Assembly: GCA_002778195.1 (NCBI GenBank)
Contig: PCDI01000004.1
Location: 3,831,334-3,895,333, forward strand
Source: Raffaelea ambrosiae
Lineage: Eukaryota > Ascomycota > Sordariomycetes > Ophiostomatales > Ophiostomataceae
DNA length: 64,000 nucleotides
Reading direction: 5' to 3'
The notes under the pieces were generated by a model. The model was given only the letters and a program-made list of their open reading frames with translations. It was not told the origin of the DNA and ran no database searches. Of the stretch, positions 22,677 through 33,433 are shown one piece after another. The position numbers and the translations under genes are program-made. Every line of letters begins with the position of its first letter. Position 1 is the stretch's first letter.

Positions 22677-23775
22677 AGGACATAACCGACGCTTCGCATC
22701 GTGACATATTTGGGCATAACTCTTATTGGAGGTGGCCAAAGTTCGTTCATAATCAGTTACGACAGGCCTACGTTGCAGATGGGGTACCGTTTCAGCAGAG
22801 CTGTTTGCCGGATCACAATGCAAGTTCCTATCCGGCAGGGGTGTATTTGCACCACGCAGCGTTGGTATTGTACCTGCCAGAGCCCGACACCTTGACAAAT
22901 GACAGCCCGTATGACACCAGCCTCGGCTGTCCGGGGCGTATTGCACGGTAACTTTGCCCTGGTGGTACTCACTCAGTCCCCCCTTTCCGCTCTAAAACGA
23001 GTGGCCGAGTCAGTTGCGTCTCGCCGACATCACCCCTTTGAATCTACAGCATCAATTTCGCCCATAATGGTAGCCGGGAGAGCGATGTGGGAACATGACT
23101 TTGTAACACTTTCAACGAGGACATGCTTTTGCTGGGCTACGTCTTGACGCTTTACCTTCGGCTGAGACATTGATATGCTGAAGCGTGATTCAATCCAATC
23201 ATGTTACCAGTCTGACTGACTGTGATCAGATATCAGGAGCTGTATGGACTAGATAGACTATGAAATATACGCTTGTTGCTTACTTTTCTGAAACCAATCG
23301 CTGCGAATTGTTATCACACGGGAGAGGGTGAAGTCTGGCCTTACGATGCGCATAGCCGGATACATGGACCACCGTATGGGGCTGGTCGTTTGTCTCTGTC
23401 GGCTCGTCCAGCAACATGCATACTGTAGAGCGCATGTTGCTCGGAATAGAGCCACTGTCGGCTCTGGAACACTTGTGATGTGCACACTTATAGCGCCAGT
23501 GAAAGTTGAAATATATCCTTAGCCAACGATATGCCCTCGACGCCAACCATTCTACGCCACCACAAGAAGAAGACCCAGGTTTCTTTTCTTTTTTTTTTTC
23601 CCCGGCAGCCCGTTTCACCATGCGCGGCATGAATTGTGCCTGTTCACCCCCCGCGCAGAACCCAAAACAACAAAAAAAAATAGAAAGCCACAAAACAAAA
23701 CTAAAGACAAAGAAAAGAAGAATTGTAGCTACAGGAGGGAGGCGCTTGCTTCGAGAAGGATATCAGGCATGTCGG
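22677..23775. other. Intergenic between convergent genes
   Basis: 3' flanks of the STRAP-like gene (plus) and spt8 (minus). A-rich stretches at 23660-23720. No gene seen. Confidence 0.5.
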
Positions 23776-26182
23776 TCATTGCACACTGTTGATTTCATAG
23801 CCGATGAGGACTTCTGTGTTGGTGCCCTCCCAGCCGCGCGTGCCAGCTGTCGAAATCATGAATCGCGATGTTTGGTCGATGTAAAGATGGGATATGACAC
23901 CAGCTCGAGGGGGGCCAGGAATGATAAGAAAGGGCACGCTGGAACCTCTGACAGCTGACGTATCATGGAGGTCATATAGGCGGAGGATGTCGTGTGAGGC
24001 ACTTACATATGTTAGTATGAAGCGAAACAACAAACATCAGACAAACAAAAGAAACAAACACAGGAACCTACCAGACCAAATGCCGTCCATTTGCCATGGC
24101 CCTAACAGCGCTGACAGGACCGCTGCCTGCCGGAAACTTCAACGAACGCTCCGGCTTCCATGCACCGCGCGCCTTGTGGATGTCGAACTCTTCAACGATG
24201 CCGTTGCGCCGGCCTGCGTAGATACGGTTACCATCTGGGCTCCAGCATGCACCCATACACCAGGGTGGCACCCCTGGGCGGTTACCGATTCTGGCTACAG
24301 GGAGACTTTGTCGTCGGTCCCAAATGCGGATTGTGCCATCCATGCTTGCAGAAAAGAATGTTGTCTCCGACACTTGTGTCTGGTCGTATTGCATGGGCGC
24401 TGGTTGGGATGAATACACAAGTGCAGGCTGTCGAGAGGGGGTGGCGGAAAACTCTCGTTTCGGTTGCAATGACGCTGTGGGCTCTGCTTTCGTGGCATCC
24501 GCCCCCCCCCCGTCCAGCTGTGCTTGGGATGTCCCAGCCTCGGCAGGCAACTGCACCTGAGACATTGGCAATTCGTCACTTGGCTTAGGGACCGAGACTG
24601 GCTGACGGCTCTGCAGATTTGTTGCCGGAGAGGACGTGGTTGCATCCGCACCACCATCTGGCCGAGGGGTGGCCGCATCTAATTTCGTAGTGAAACCCCG
24701 TGATTCCCCAGCTCCATCCAAAGAAGTCACTGCGAGTGGCATGGATGTGGTGAGTCTCGCGTCTACACCACTAGCTGATGACCCAGCACCGCTTCCGTCT
24801 CCGGCATCTGTGGCATCTGCACCAGCTAGGGCGGAGTCTGGTGCCAGGGGATCGGTCGTCGTCCCACCACCGCCTAACACCATGTCCACGTCTTGCGAAA
24901 AACTGCTCACATCAGCAACCATTGTGTTTGATTCACCCGTAATATCCACTGTTGTCCCTAGATCATCATCCCCGAATGGGTTGCCGCCCATCGCGTCGCT
25001 GCCACCAAAGAGAGACCCGCCAGGGCTACCGAACAGTGACTCATGATCGGGTATGGGGTCGTCGCCGTTCACCGTGGCAGAGGCGGCGCTAGCAGATGCA
25101 TCTCCGTTGGCACCACTGCCGGGACCGTCCACAGTCAAGCCAGTCAACAGAGGCTTATCATTGTTGCCGGCCATTGTGGCATCGATGGTTTTGGATAAGT
25201 CGTCGTCGGACGCATGCGCAGGAATGGGGGCGCCGCTGGCTGGGCGCGACTCTAATGTCGATATCTGGCCACCACTTCCGTCGAATTGCCGCTTAACCTG
25301 GCCGTTGTTAAGGTCCCAGTCAAATATATTCTTGTCCCAGCTCCCGCTCAGTACGCTCTTCTCATCAGGGGCCAGCTGGAGAACGCTGACAGCATTGGAG
25401 TGGCGCTGGAGGCAGGTGATGCGCTTGCCCTCGTCGTGGCGCACGCTCTGCAGGTTGATGCCACCACCTTCGGTGCCGGCGAGCAGCCAGAGAGCGCGAG
25501 AATGGACGGCGAGCGAGTAGACTGGGGAGAGAATGTGCTCCTCGGCACCTCGTGCCACGGCAGTAGGGGGCTCCTCGTTTTCCCAGTACGACATTAAAAT
25601 GCCCGCCTTGACCACGCTGTCTACAAAAGGGTGGCGCTGCGCAACAGTGAGCAGTTGCTTGCCGTTGATGGTGCCTGGGCCGTCATACTTGCGGATGTAG
25701 CCATCGGAGCCGCCTGTCATCCAGTACCGCAGGTCAGGAGTCACAGCTAACGCGTTGATGCTAGTAGCCTGGGGTGCCGCCATCGTCGGCACTATGTCGT
25801 AAATTCGGGCTGTGATGGCTTCCGGTCGAACTCTTGGGTGCAAGCTGGAGAATGGGAGGGGCGTAGAACTATGCGGTCGTGGTAATGCTGCATTTCCTAA
25901 GGCGGCTGCTGCACTAGCACCTGCTTCACTCCGTGTCGCCGCTATTGTTTCCGCAGAGTCGACAACAGTACCATTTTCATCGACCCGGTGTTCTTTTGCA
26001 GCTCCATTCACTTCCTTGCCATGGCCAGGACCGGCAACTGCTGGCGCGTCTCCAAGTAGCGCACCTCTGCCGGTCGTTGCGTGGACATTGTTGCCACCAT
26101 CTTCTTCCTCTTCTGCTTCTTCCTCATAGTTATCTGGCGGCTCGTTCTCGGGGTCGTTATCGATATCTTCGACGTCTCCCAT
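23776..26182 (-). CDS. spt8: SAGA complex subunit Spt8 (WD40)
   Basis: Spt8 is the TBP-interacting WD40 subunit of the SAGA coactivator. Two exons join clearly: 24072-26182 and 23776-24001, through GRHLV/CASHDILRLYDLHD. The order is an acidic N-terminus (NYEEEAEEEED), the Spt8 signature RPEAITARIYDIVPTMAAPQATSINALAV, WD repeats (GGSDGYIRKYDG, SVLSGSWDKNIFDWDL), a ~330-residue low-complexity insert rich in Ala, Asp, Gly and Thr, then WD repeats resuming at FFSASMDGTIRIWDRR, and the conserved end TSRFMISTAGTRGWEGTNTEVLIGYEI. The coding frame stays open upstream of 26182 to an acceptor-like site at 26249. An upstream ATG at 26360 with a GTAAGC donor does not join in frame to it, so the true first exon is unresolved. 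Confidence 0.93.
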
Positions 26183-26360
26183 AACCTCGTCCTGCTCGTT
26201 CTCGGAAAATCCGTTGGACTCTGCGATTTCGGGGGTGTTTAGCGGTGGCTGACAAAGGATGAACGAAACAAATACAGCAACACCGGCATCACAAACAGAT
26301 CGGACGCAGCAGAGTTGCAGCAGAAGATGTTGTTAGCTTACCTCTGTCGTCTTCGTCCAT

Positions 26361-29008
26361 GGCTGGCACGCCGCGTCAAGGGCTGAGGAGGATGAAGTGG
26401 TTTACCACAAATAAAAGTTTTCGGTTCTTCAGGATTGGGCAAGATAGCATTGGCAATCACCCATTATGTTACCTGCGCCAATAGTGAAGAGCAAAAACGC
26501 GCCAAAAAAACAAAAAAAAGGGAAAAGGTTCTGGCTGCGCAGTAATAGTGGCTTGTGGGGTGCTCGCAGCAGCCGTCGACTTTCGCTCTTAAGCACATCG
26601 CGATCAAATACTGAGGAAAGTGCGCTGGCTTCTTTCTAATTTAGTCACGTGATACACACACTGTTGGCCACATCAATATCATCGAAATACTTGCATGTCT
26701 CCTCTTTATTTGCACTTTGTATTTCACTAGGGTTTTGTTTGCACACCAGTTGTATTTCTTGGGTCAGATATTTTATTCACTATGTTGTACCGTGTATGCT
26801 TACCAGCAAGTACAAACAGTAGTCCAAGACAATTGATCGTCTTTGAACAAGCCCACGACAACTCTGCGCAAACATTTCTGAGGCTTACCACTAATTGCTG
26901 GCACGCCATAAGTTTTGTCCATTCAGTGTGCTATATAAATGTCGACGTTCGCTGGCAGACCCGGGAAATGCTGTTTGGGTGTTTCGTAGAGGACCAATTC
27001 AGCACGCTGTATTTTGGTCACCGCCATCTTGGATCAGTTGCTGGAAAGTGGCCTCGGTCAAGTCCATACATACTGCGCCAGCTGATATGCTGCTTTCGGT
27101 TTAATGCCACTGGGTACTGGCAACAGGACAAATCTATGATCTTGGCGGGTACCTGGCATGGCCCCCACGATATTGCATGAAAAGCCGAAGAGGGTGCTGC
27201 CGTTACTTTCGAAGCTGTAGACGACTGCCACGGGTGGTGAGCATGTGTTCTACAAGTTGATCAGCCTCATGACCAAGGCCTTGCTGTGCGGGGTGACCCC
27301 GTCGTCCTCGCAAGAGTGCACCCGAATCTTGGTCTGGAGCTGCTGGCCGCGGGCGACGGCGAGGAAGGCTCGTCACGGCACCCTTCGTGTGTCGATCTAC
27401 TGACGGCCGTTTGGTGACACAACTCGTGCTCTCTATTCCTCTCTCATGAAACAAGAGTTAGGTGTAATGAAGGAAATGGAGAGGGATGCGACTTGAACGG
27501 GGCCCGTCCATTGAATCATTTGTCTCTTGGTTTTGATGTTAGGCTAACAAGGAACCGGCGGGTAACGGGGGCTGAATGCTCGTACTAATCGTGCCCAACT
27601 GGTTGCGGCTGGCAGGGCCTTGGCACCCTTGTTTCATTCCTTATTGCTAGGGCCCCCCTGCCTGACCGTCCCCTGCGTGGGTGATTCCCAGTTTTACATG
27701 TGTCGTGGATAAACACTACGGCCTCATTACCAGCGACCATCGGGTTCTCGACAGTCGTGCTTAAAAGTCGTCGGTGGATTTCGTTCCGTCGGCCTTGCTC
27801 CCAGCGTGGCTTTGTTGGTAGAAGCCAATGAAAGAGCCAAATAGGGAGGCAAGCAAAGCGTCTCTGCTTTCAGGCAGCATGCCGAATGGGCGTCCGAAAC
27901 AGGCACCACGGAAGACACGGCCCCTGCAACGAAAACGGCATTGCGGCAAGAGCGTTTCGGGCAAAAGACCTCCTTTGGAAGGTTCTCGATGAATGTGTGC
28001 TAAACTGTGCGCGTCTTCCGGCACGTTTCGATTGCAGTGGGACAGGATTCGGCAAAGGATGGATCCATTGTGGCTCTGACTGTGAGTCGAGAAGATAATA
28101 ATAGTACATAAGCATGTACTATGTAAACTCCTGCTTACGGTGTACGCACGTACGGTACAGCAAGGGCGGAGCACGCGGAGTACCAGACGGACGGACTTCG
28201 TATTCTCCCAAGTCAGAACTTGTCAGAACTTGTCAGAGAGTGTGCTTTGATAGAAGGCACTGCTTTGGGATCCCCACAGGTACCCAGATACAAGGCGGCT
28301 GCCTCTAAGGCTAAAGGAGTCGCCCCTTTGTGGCTTCATCCTTCCTGCCCCTTTGAGCGCACCCACCTAGCTCCCTTGTCTTGGACCTCCTTACACGGTA
28401 CAGTCCGTACAGTAGCCTCGTCCTTACAGAGCGACTGTGATTGTCCCCTTTCTTACCACTGCAGGGATACGGAGCTCAGAGCATCCCTTGTTGGGCATAC
28501 GAAGTCTGTGGGCCCTTATGCCAGTTTCACAGTACACCGTATCCGCACTTTGGCTAATCGCAGGCCCACATGCTGGGCGGCCTGTACACAGTACACACTA
28601 CGAGTAGTCTGAGTCGTACTCGTATGTACTCGTACTATGTATTTTACGAGGACATACTATGTAGTACTTGCGCTCTTGATTACTTTTTCCGTCCGTGCCA
28701 ATTTATTTTGGTGGCGTGCATAGTGCGTGACCCACAGTACAAATCCACCAATCCTGTTGCCTCCCCCTGAGCCAGCCCCACACAAGTTTTGGGGCGCTGC
28801 TATGGATGCCTGAGGCTGAAATCCCCCTTTCCGACAACGTGTCCTCTACAAAAGGCAGCCTCTCCCAACGTAGCGATAGCTGCAACAACTCATGGTATCT
28901 AGATACGCTCTTCTCCAGGCAGCAGTGTATTAATTGCTGTGAGACGCTATGAGTCAGGTTCCGACCTAGCCCCCCCAGCAAACCAACATCTTCGTGCTGT
29001 GTATTTGT
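26361..29008. other. Long intergenic region upstream of hacA (2.6 kb)
   Basis: Spt8 promoter at left, a long hacA upstream region at right. Between about 28130 and 28680 there are many TAC/GTA-rich words (TACTCGTA, GTACGTAC, ACGTACGGTAC) on both strands. The repeat GTCAGAACTT occurs twice in tandem near 28210-28230. No gene seen. Confidence 0.45.
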
Positions 29009-29134
29009 ATGGGGGGCAGAACTCTCTTTGTATTATCACCACTTCATCTCCTTTTGCCCTCGAGTTCTATCTCGCCTGCACCGCTCTCTTTATCGTGCCG
29101 TCGGCATACTACACAAAACCGAAAACATGGATGA
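29009..29134 (+). promoter_or_regulatory. Upstream ORF overlapping the hacA start codon
   Basis: An ATG at 29009 opens 41 codons in the +1 frame relative to hacA and ends with TGA at 29132-29134, eight bases past the start of the hacA ATG (29127). Ribosomes translating it could not start hacA by simple reinitiation downstream. Fungal hacA leaders are known to carry inhibitory uORFs that are removed by 5' truncation under ER stress. Whether the transcript includes 29009 is not known here. Confidence 0.5.
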
Positions 29135-30566
29135 CTGGGACGGCACTACCCCGTCTCCCGACATCAAGCTCGAGCTCTCTCCGCCGGAGTCTCTAGTGTC
29201 AGCCCCTAACGAGATGTTCTCGCCGCTTTTTGCTGTCCGGACAGCCACATCGACCTGCGAGGGCTTAACAGCCGACGCTGAAACCAACCCCGAGAAGTCG
29301 GTTTCGTTTCGTAGTCTGACGCCACCGGATGTTGATGAAGACGACGGCTGCGAAACGGAGGCTACCGGCACCACCGGCGAGAACAAATGCTCTACATCTG
29401 CCACTTCGGACAAGAAGCAAACCAAGAAGAGGAAGTCTTGGGGCCAAGTCCTACCCGAGCCGAAGACAAACCTACCACCTCGGTATGTTGTATTGAAGCC
29501 GTTTACATCCGTGCCTCGCTCAACAACCAAGCAGCTAACGTGTTTCTCCTGGTAGGAAACGAGCCAAGACTGAAGACGAAAAAGAGCAGCGCCGTGTTGA
29601 ACGTGTCCTGCGGAACCGCAGAGCGGCGCAGTCTTCGCGCGAGCGCAAGCGGCTCGAGGTGGAGGCCTTGGAGCGCCGCAACAAAGAGCTGGAGGCTAGA
29701 CTGCTCGACGCACAGAAGGAAAACATGGTGCTCATGCAGCGGCTGACCCAGGTTGAGGGGCGATCACCCGTTGTGAACACTAGCACGAACCCTGTTGTAA
29801 CCTTTTCGCATGAGTTGTTCAGTTCCCAGAATGGCCACACCCATCTTCTGGACCGCGACAAGGTTCCCATCGCCAGCTTCCCGACTACCATCAACCCCGT
29901 ATCCCTATCACCACCGCTCAACCCCATTCCAGACACCACAAGAGGGGAAGATATTCCTATCAAAGAGGAGCTACTCGAACACATCAAAGAACAAGATGAA
30001 CAGAGGCAAAATACCACCCAACCACCGAGCGCCAGCGTCTCCGGCAGCATCGCGTCTGCGGCAACGCCCGAGCTTGGCCCTTCCGATGAGACACAACGTC
30101 CTGCAGTGACGCTGTGCCATGACCTGCAGTGTCTGTCGGTAAAGGCATCCCAAGCTTGGAGTGTCCCGCTGAAGCGAGTGCCGGAATCAGCGGCTCTCTT
30201 CTCCCAACTGACGACGCTGCTCATACTCTCTTCGGTGGTGATTTCAGCATGCTCCCGTCCAGTGACCCAGATAGCTTTGTCCTTGAAAGCGGGCTTCTTG
30301 ATTCGCCCGACTCCAGCAATTCTGAATTCCATTATTTGGTTGGTCACGAGGACTTCCCGCCGATCCTTGGCGCCGACTTCGACATCAGCGATTACTTCAA
30401 TGCCGACGGCGCGAACCAACCAGCCGACGTCTCCGTCTTCCCGACTGAACCGGCCTACCCCCACCCTGCGACTGAGGGTGCTTCGGAAGATCCTGACCAG
30501 CAACCCCATACTGGCGCGTCCTCTAATGGATGCGACGATGCGGGTATTGCGGTTGGTGTGTTCTGA
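29127..30566 (+). CDS. hacA: Unfolded-protein-response bZIP factor HacA
   Basis: HacA/Hac1/XBP1-type regulator that induces ER chaperone and secretory genes. A conventional intron (GTATGT at 29483, GCTAACG branch, acceptor TAG at 29555) joins 29127-29482 to 29556 onwards. The diagnostic block KKRKSWGQVLPEPKTNLPP is followed by RKRAKTEDEKEQRRVERVL and the basic region NRRAAQSSRERKR, then a leucine zipper. Removing a further 23 nt (30104-30126) by Ire1-type splicing shifts the frame to PAVSVGKG... and ends at 30566 with DDAGIAVGVF, matching the C-terminus of induced HacA; the product has 447 residues. Without it, the frame runs to 30882 with an unrelated basic tail (560 residues), the presumed uninduced form. 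Acidic stretches in the spliced C-terminus (DFDISDYF) fit an activation domain. Confidence 0.96.
30104..30126 (+). other. Ire1-dependent unconventional intron of hacA (23 nt)
   Basis: Both ends lie in the heptamer CTGCAGT, which fits the Ire1 loop consensus with cleavage CTG/CAG. The first loop is closed by a perfect CGTC/GACG stem extended by ACA/TGT, the second by GAC/GTC. Excision removes 23 nt, which is not a multiple of three, and switches the reading frame. There are no GT..AG signals. The 9-nt direct repeat CCTGCAGTG at the two sites makes the exact cut ambiguous without changing the spliced product. Confidence 0.9.
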
Positions 30567-30882
30567 GAAGTCACTTGATGTTGTCCGGGTTGGAAATGGG
30601 CTTGGTGAGGCTTCGGTTGAAGAATGGCGACGGTCGACGATGGATGCCGCGCCGGATTTCACACGGATTGATCCCGCCATGTTACCGTCGAGAGAAGCCT
30701 TACTTACACTACTGTGGGCGGTTCGAGTCGAACAAGCAAAGACTGACAAGGCGTCAAGGAAACCCGGACCACAGAAGGTGTACTCTGATACGCACCAACT
30801 GCGGAGGAAGCGAAGCAGACATGCTACGGTGCTGCACGGGGATGATAGTAATGACAGGAAAAAACTGCGTCGTCTTTCTTGA

Positions 30883-31371
30883 TATGTGGTTACTGTTCAC
30901 TCACTTTGTATTTTTTTGTCTAAACTAGTGCTTTTCTTTGTCAATTCTCAGCGCTCGCATCTCGGGCGAGGCTTCAAGGGAGTGGAACGGTCAGGTATCG
31001 GGCATATTTGAAGAAAACAAATGGCGTTATGGTTGCGCTTTGAGAAAGGAAACCCGAATTGCATTGAAATGAGATCGTATCAGGAAGATAGTATCAGGAA
31101 GATATTCGAACAATTGAACGGTTCTGAAAACCCAAAACAATTTTAGGCTTAGCTGACGATAATGCGATGGTTGGTGTATTCGTACTAACAACAAACTGTG
31201 AAAGAGTGTACACTACAAAGAAATTTGACACCCTGTACAGACCACGGTATGAAACAAAGCAACAGTGACCCGTGGATATATATAAAAGAGAAGACAGATT
31301 ATGATAGATGACAAGAATTGAAACGGAAAAGGTTAGGCGATGGGGAGAATTAGTGAAAACACATCGGCTCA
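30883..31371. other. Intergenic, 3' flanks of hacA and pex16
   Basis: A short tandem repeat of GTATCAGGAAGATA occurs near 31077-31105. No gene seen. Confidence 0.5.
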
Positions 31372-32898
31372 TCACGGGCCGGTGCTAAAGTAATAGTTCT
31401 CCCATAGGTATTCGTAGTCTTCAAGAATACCACCTATAAAGCTGGGCATCCGCGCACGTACCCCTGACACGACACCTTTCATAGCATGCTCGTAAAAGGC
31501 GCCGCGCATAGACCACCAGCCCATAGCCCAACCCCGGCGGCTCCACTCCTCCCGCTCGAGTGCTGTGGTGCGCAGACTGTCGTGGTCCCGTAGTTGCCGT
31601 GCAGCCAACTCGACGGCCAGACCGGCCAGCCACGGTGTCCACGATGTCCGGCGGTTCTTGCTGCGGGCCATAGCCGCAGCAAAAACTAACGGTGCCACGA
31701 TATGCAGGATCTCGGCAGCGTGGGCCGAGCCACGCAGCTGGTTGAGTAGCTTCGTGGCGGGCTTGATGTCGTCAGCTGTTAGCACACGAGCCAGGAGGTA
31801 CGACGAGATGTCACCAGGTTGCGGCAGCGGAGGCAGCGACATTCCCGTCCGGGGCATGGCCCAACCGTGATTGTTGTTGTAACACCTGGGCGAACCTGGC
31901 CGCGGCGACGACTGCGGCAATGTTGAAGGAGGCGATGGCAGGCCCGCCTGTGTCAGTGTAGAGACTGCCGGCTCAGTAGCGGAGGCTTTAGCAGACATTG
32001 GCGAGGGTGGCGGCGACAGGGGGGGCTCGGGGGAAAGAGCCTTCTGCTTCTGTTTCTGCGGAGTGGCTGGCCCAGCTGACGGCTCGTCTGATGCGAAATC
32101 GACAGGAATGGCCACCACCGATTGCATCCCATGCTCCTCGCTCGCTTCCTGTGCTTCCCATGTTTCCCGTGCCTCCTCGGAGGCCAGGGCGGCAGCCTCT
32201 TCGTCGTCTTCACATTCAGCGAACTCATCGTCGTCCTCATCTTCGGTCTCGGGCAGCGGCTGGCGCACAGGCAGTGCCGGCGAGACGAGTGTGCGGCCCC
32301 GTGTCACTCGGAGTAGAAGCAGTCGGCAAATGGCCTTGATGGCTTCTATCAGCACAACCACGCGCCACCGTAGGCGCTCCCCGCGACGTTTGGCCGCCAT
32401 CTCGCAGAGCAGCTCGGTGTACCGAACAATCTGCAGCACAATGGCTACACGGCGGTAGAATGGGCTTTTTTGGATCCAGTAGCGCGTATACCGGCTGTGT
32501 TGCGACGGTTGGTGCATAGCCTCTGGCGGAGGCCTAATGGGCGATGCGGAGGAGAGGGAGGAAGCAGGTAGCGACGCCGGGAGCGGCGTACGTAGTAGGA
32601 GGAGGTCATGGTAGAGCGAGAGCAACTGCACCCCCGAGTGGATCGCCTCGGATGCGATTTCGGCATCGCGAAAGCGACCGGGAATGATGTAAGTGAGCGA
32701 CCGTAGTGCCGACTCGATCTGCGATACCTGGCTGAGGTTCTTTGTGATGAAGTCGTCGTAGGCATGCAGCCATTTTGGCGGCATCGAAAGGATGCTCGAC
32801 GGACGGGAGGATGGTCCCGTCATTGGCCCCGTGGCGGAGGACGCGGGCTGCCTGACTCCTGTTGGAGCAGGCTCCTTCCCAAATCCGGACGGCGCCAT
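31372..32898 (-). CDS. pex16: Peroxisomal membrane protein Pex16 (peroxin-16)
   Basis: Peroxin needed for peroxisomal membrane biogenesis. One exon of 508 residues from the ATG at 32898. The open frame extends further upstream only from non-ATG codons. Family blocks are WLHAYDDFITKNLSQVSQIESALRSLTYIIPGRF at the start (read in parts), SGVQLLSLYHDLLLLR, RYTRYWIQKSPFYRRVAIVLQIVRYTELLCEMAAKR, and near the end the membrane-proximal block ending LEDYEYLWENYYFSTGP. The middle holds a long acidic, disordered insert (ETEDEDDDEFAECEDDEEA) and a proline/serine-rich segment, which explain the length above that of animal Pex16 (about 340). The filamentous fungal protein is also linked to Woronin bodies (family knowledge). 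Confidence 0.93.
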   Translation of the reverse strand: MAPSGFGKEPAPTGVRQPASSATGPMTGPSSRPSSILSMPPKWLHAYDDFITKNLSQVSQIESALRSLTYIIPGRFRDAEIASEAIHSGVQLLSLYHDLLLLRTPLPASLPASSLSSASPIRPPPEAMHQPSQHSRYTRYWIQKSPFYRRVAIVLQIVRYTELLCEMAAKRRGERLRWRVVVLIEAIKAICRLLLLRVTRGRTLVSPALPVRQPLPETEDEDDDEFAECEDDEEAAALASEEARETWEAQEASEEHGMQSVVAIPVDFASDEPSAGPATPQKQKQKALSPEPPLSPPPSPMSAKASATEPAVSTLTQAGLPSPPSTLPQSSPRPGSPRCYNNNHGWAMPRTGMSLPPLPQPGDISSYLLARVLTADDIKPATKLLNQLRGSAHAAEILHIVAPLVFAAAMARSKNRRTSWTPWLAGLAVELAARQLRDHDSLRTTALEREEWSRRGWAMGWWSMRGAFYEHAMKGVVSGVRARMPSFIGGILEDYEYLWENYYFSTGP

Positions 32899-33433
32899 TG
32901 TGCGAAGCAGCTGCTGGTGAAAGCAGACGATGGTGTGTGTTGTTGGAGAGTTTGTCGTTGCGGGCGTGGATAGCGCGAGACGCGCTTTGTGGACTTGCTT
33001 CAGGGGTCGGGCAGTATTGATTGGCAAACCTCGGTCTGGATGGATTTTCTGCCTCAGGCAGTAAGTTATTGCAGCACGTGAATGGACTCGCTTACGGCAC
33101 TGGGGCCAGCCTTCCCGCGGGTATTAGTTAAAATGCGGATTACCTCGAAGCGTTTAGGAGACTTTATCGGGAGGTGCTGGGTATTCTTCCGGACGGCGGA
33201 TATTGTTGTTTCCTTATGCTCGGGTATTGGTTCAATCAGATATTGACATGATAGCACTGGTCTCTCTTCTGTTTCCACATTTTTTATTCTTGGAGGTGCG
33301 TTCTTTGGCAAATAAGCTCTTGCCCACCCGGGATGGCTGCGACCCCCGTAGGCACTGCCAAAACAACAACAACAACAACAAAAAAAAAAAAAAAAACACC
33401 ACCCGGAGCAGTCTGGCTGATTAGCTTCTCCAG
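32899..33433. other. Intergenic with (AAC)n and poly-A tract
   Basis: 33361-33380 is (AAC)n and runs into about 17 A (33380-33396). A lost first exon of the AA9 remnant may lie here. No intact gene seen. Confidence 0.5.

Noticed and set aside
27203..27454. Possible tRNA or small gene near 27.2-27.5 kb
   Set aside because: I could not fold a cloverleaf or find A and B boxes with proper spacing, and the open frame has no homology.
29535..30749. 404-codon open frame antisense to hacA
   Set aside because: It is the mirror of the hacA exon, has no family resemblance and is explained by codon use of the sense strand.
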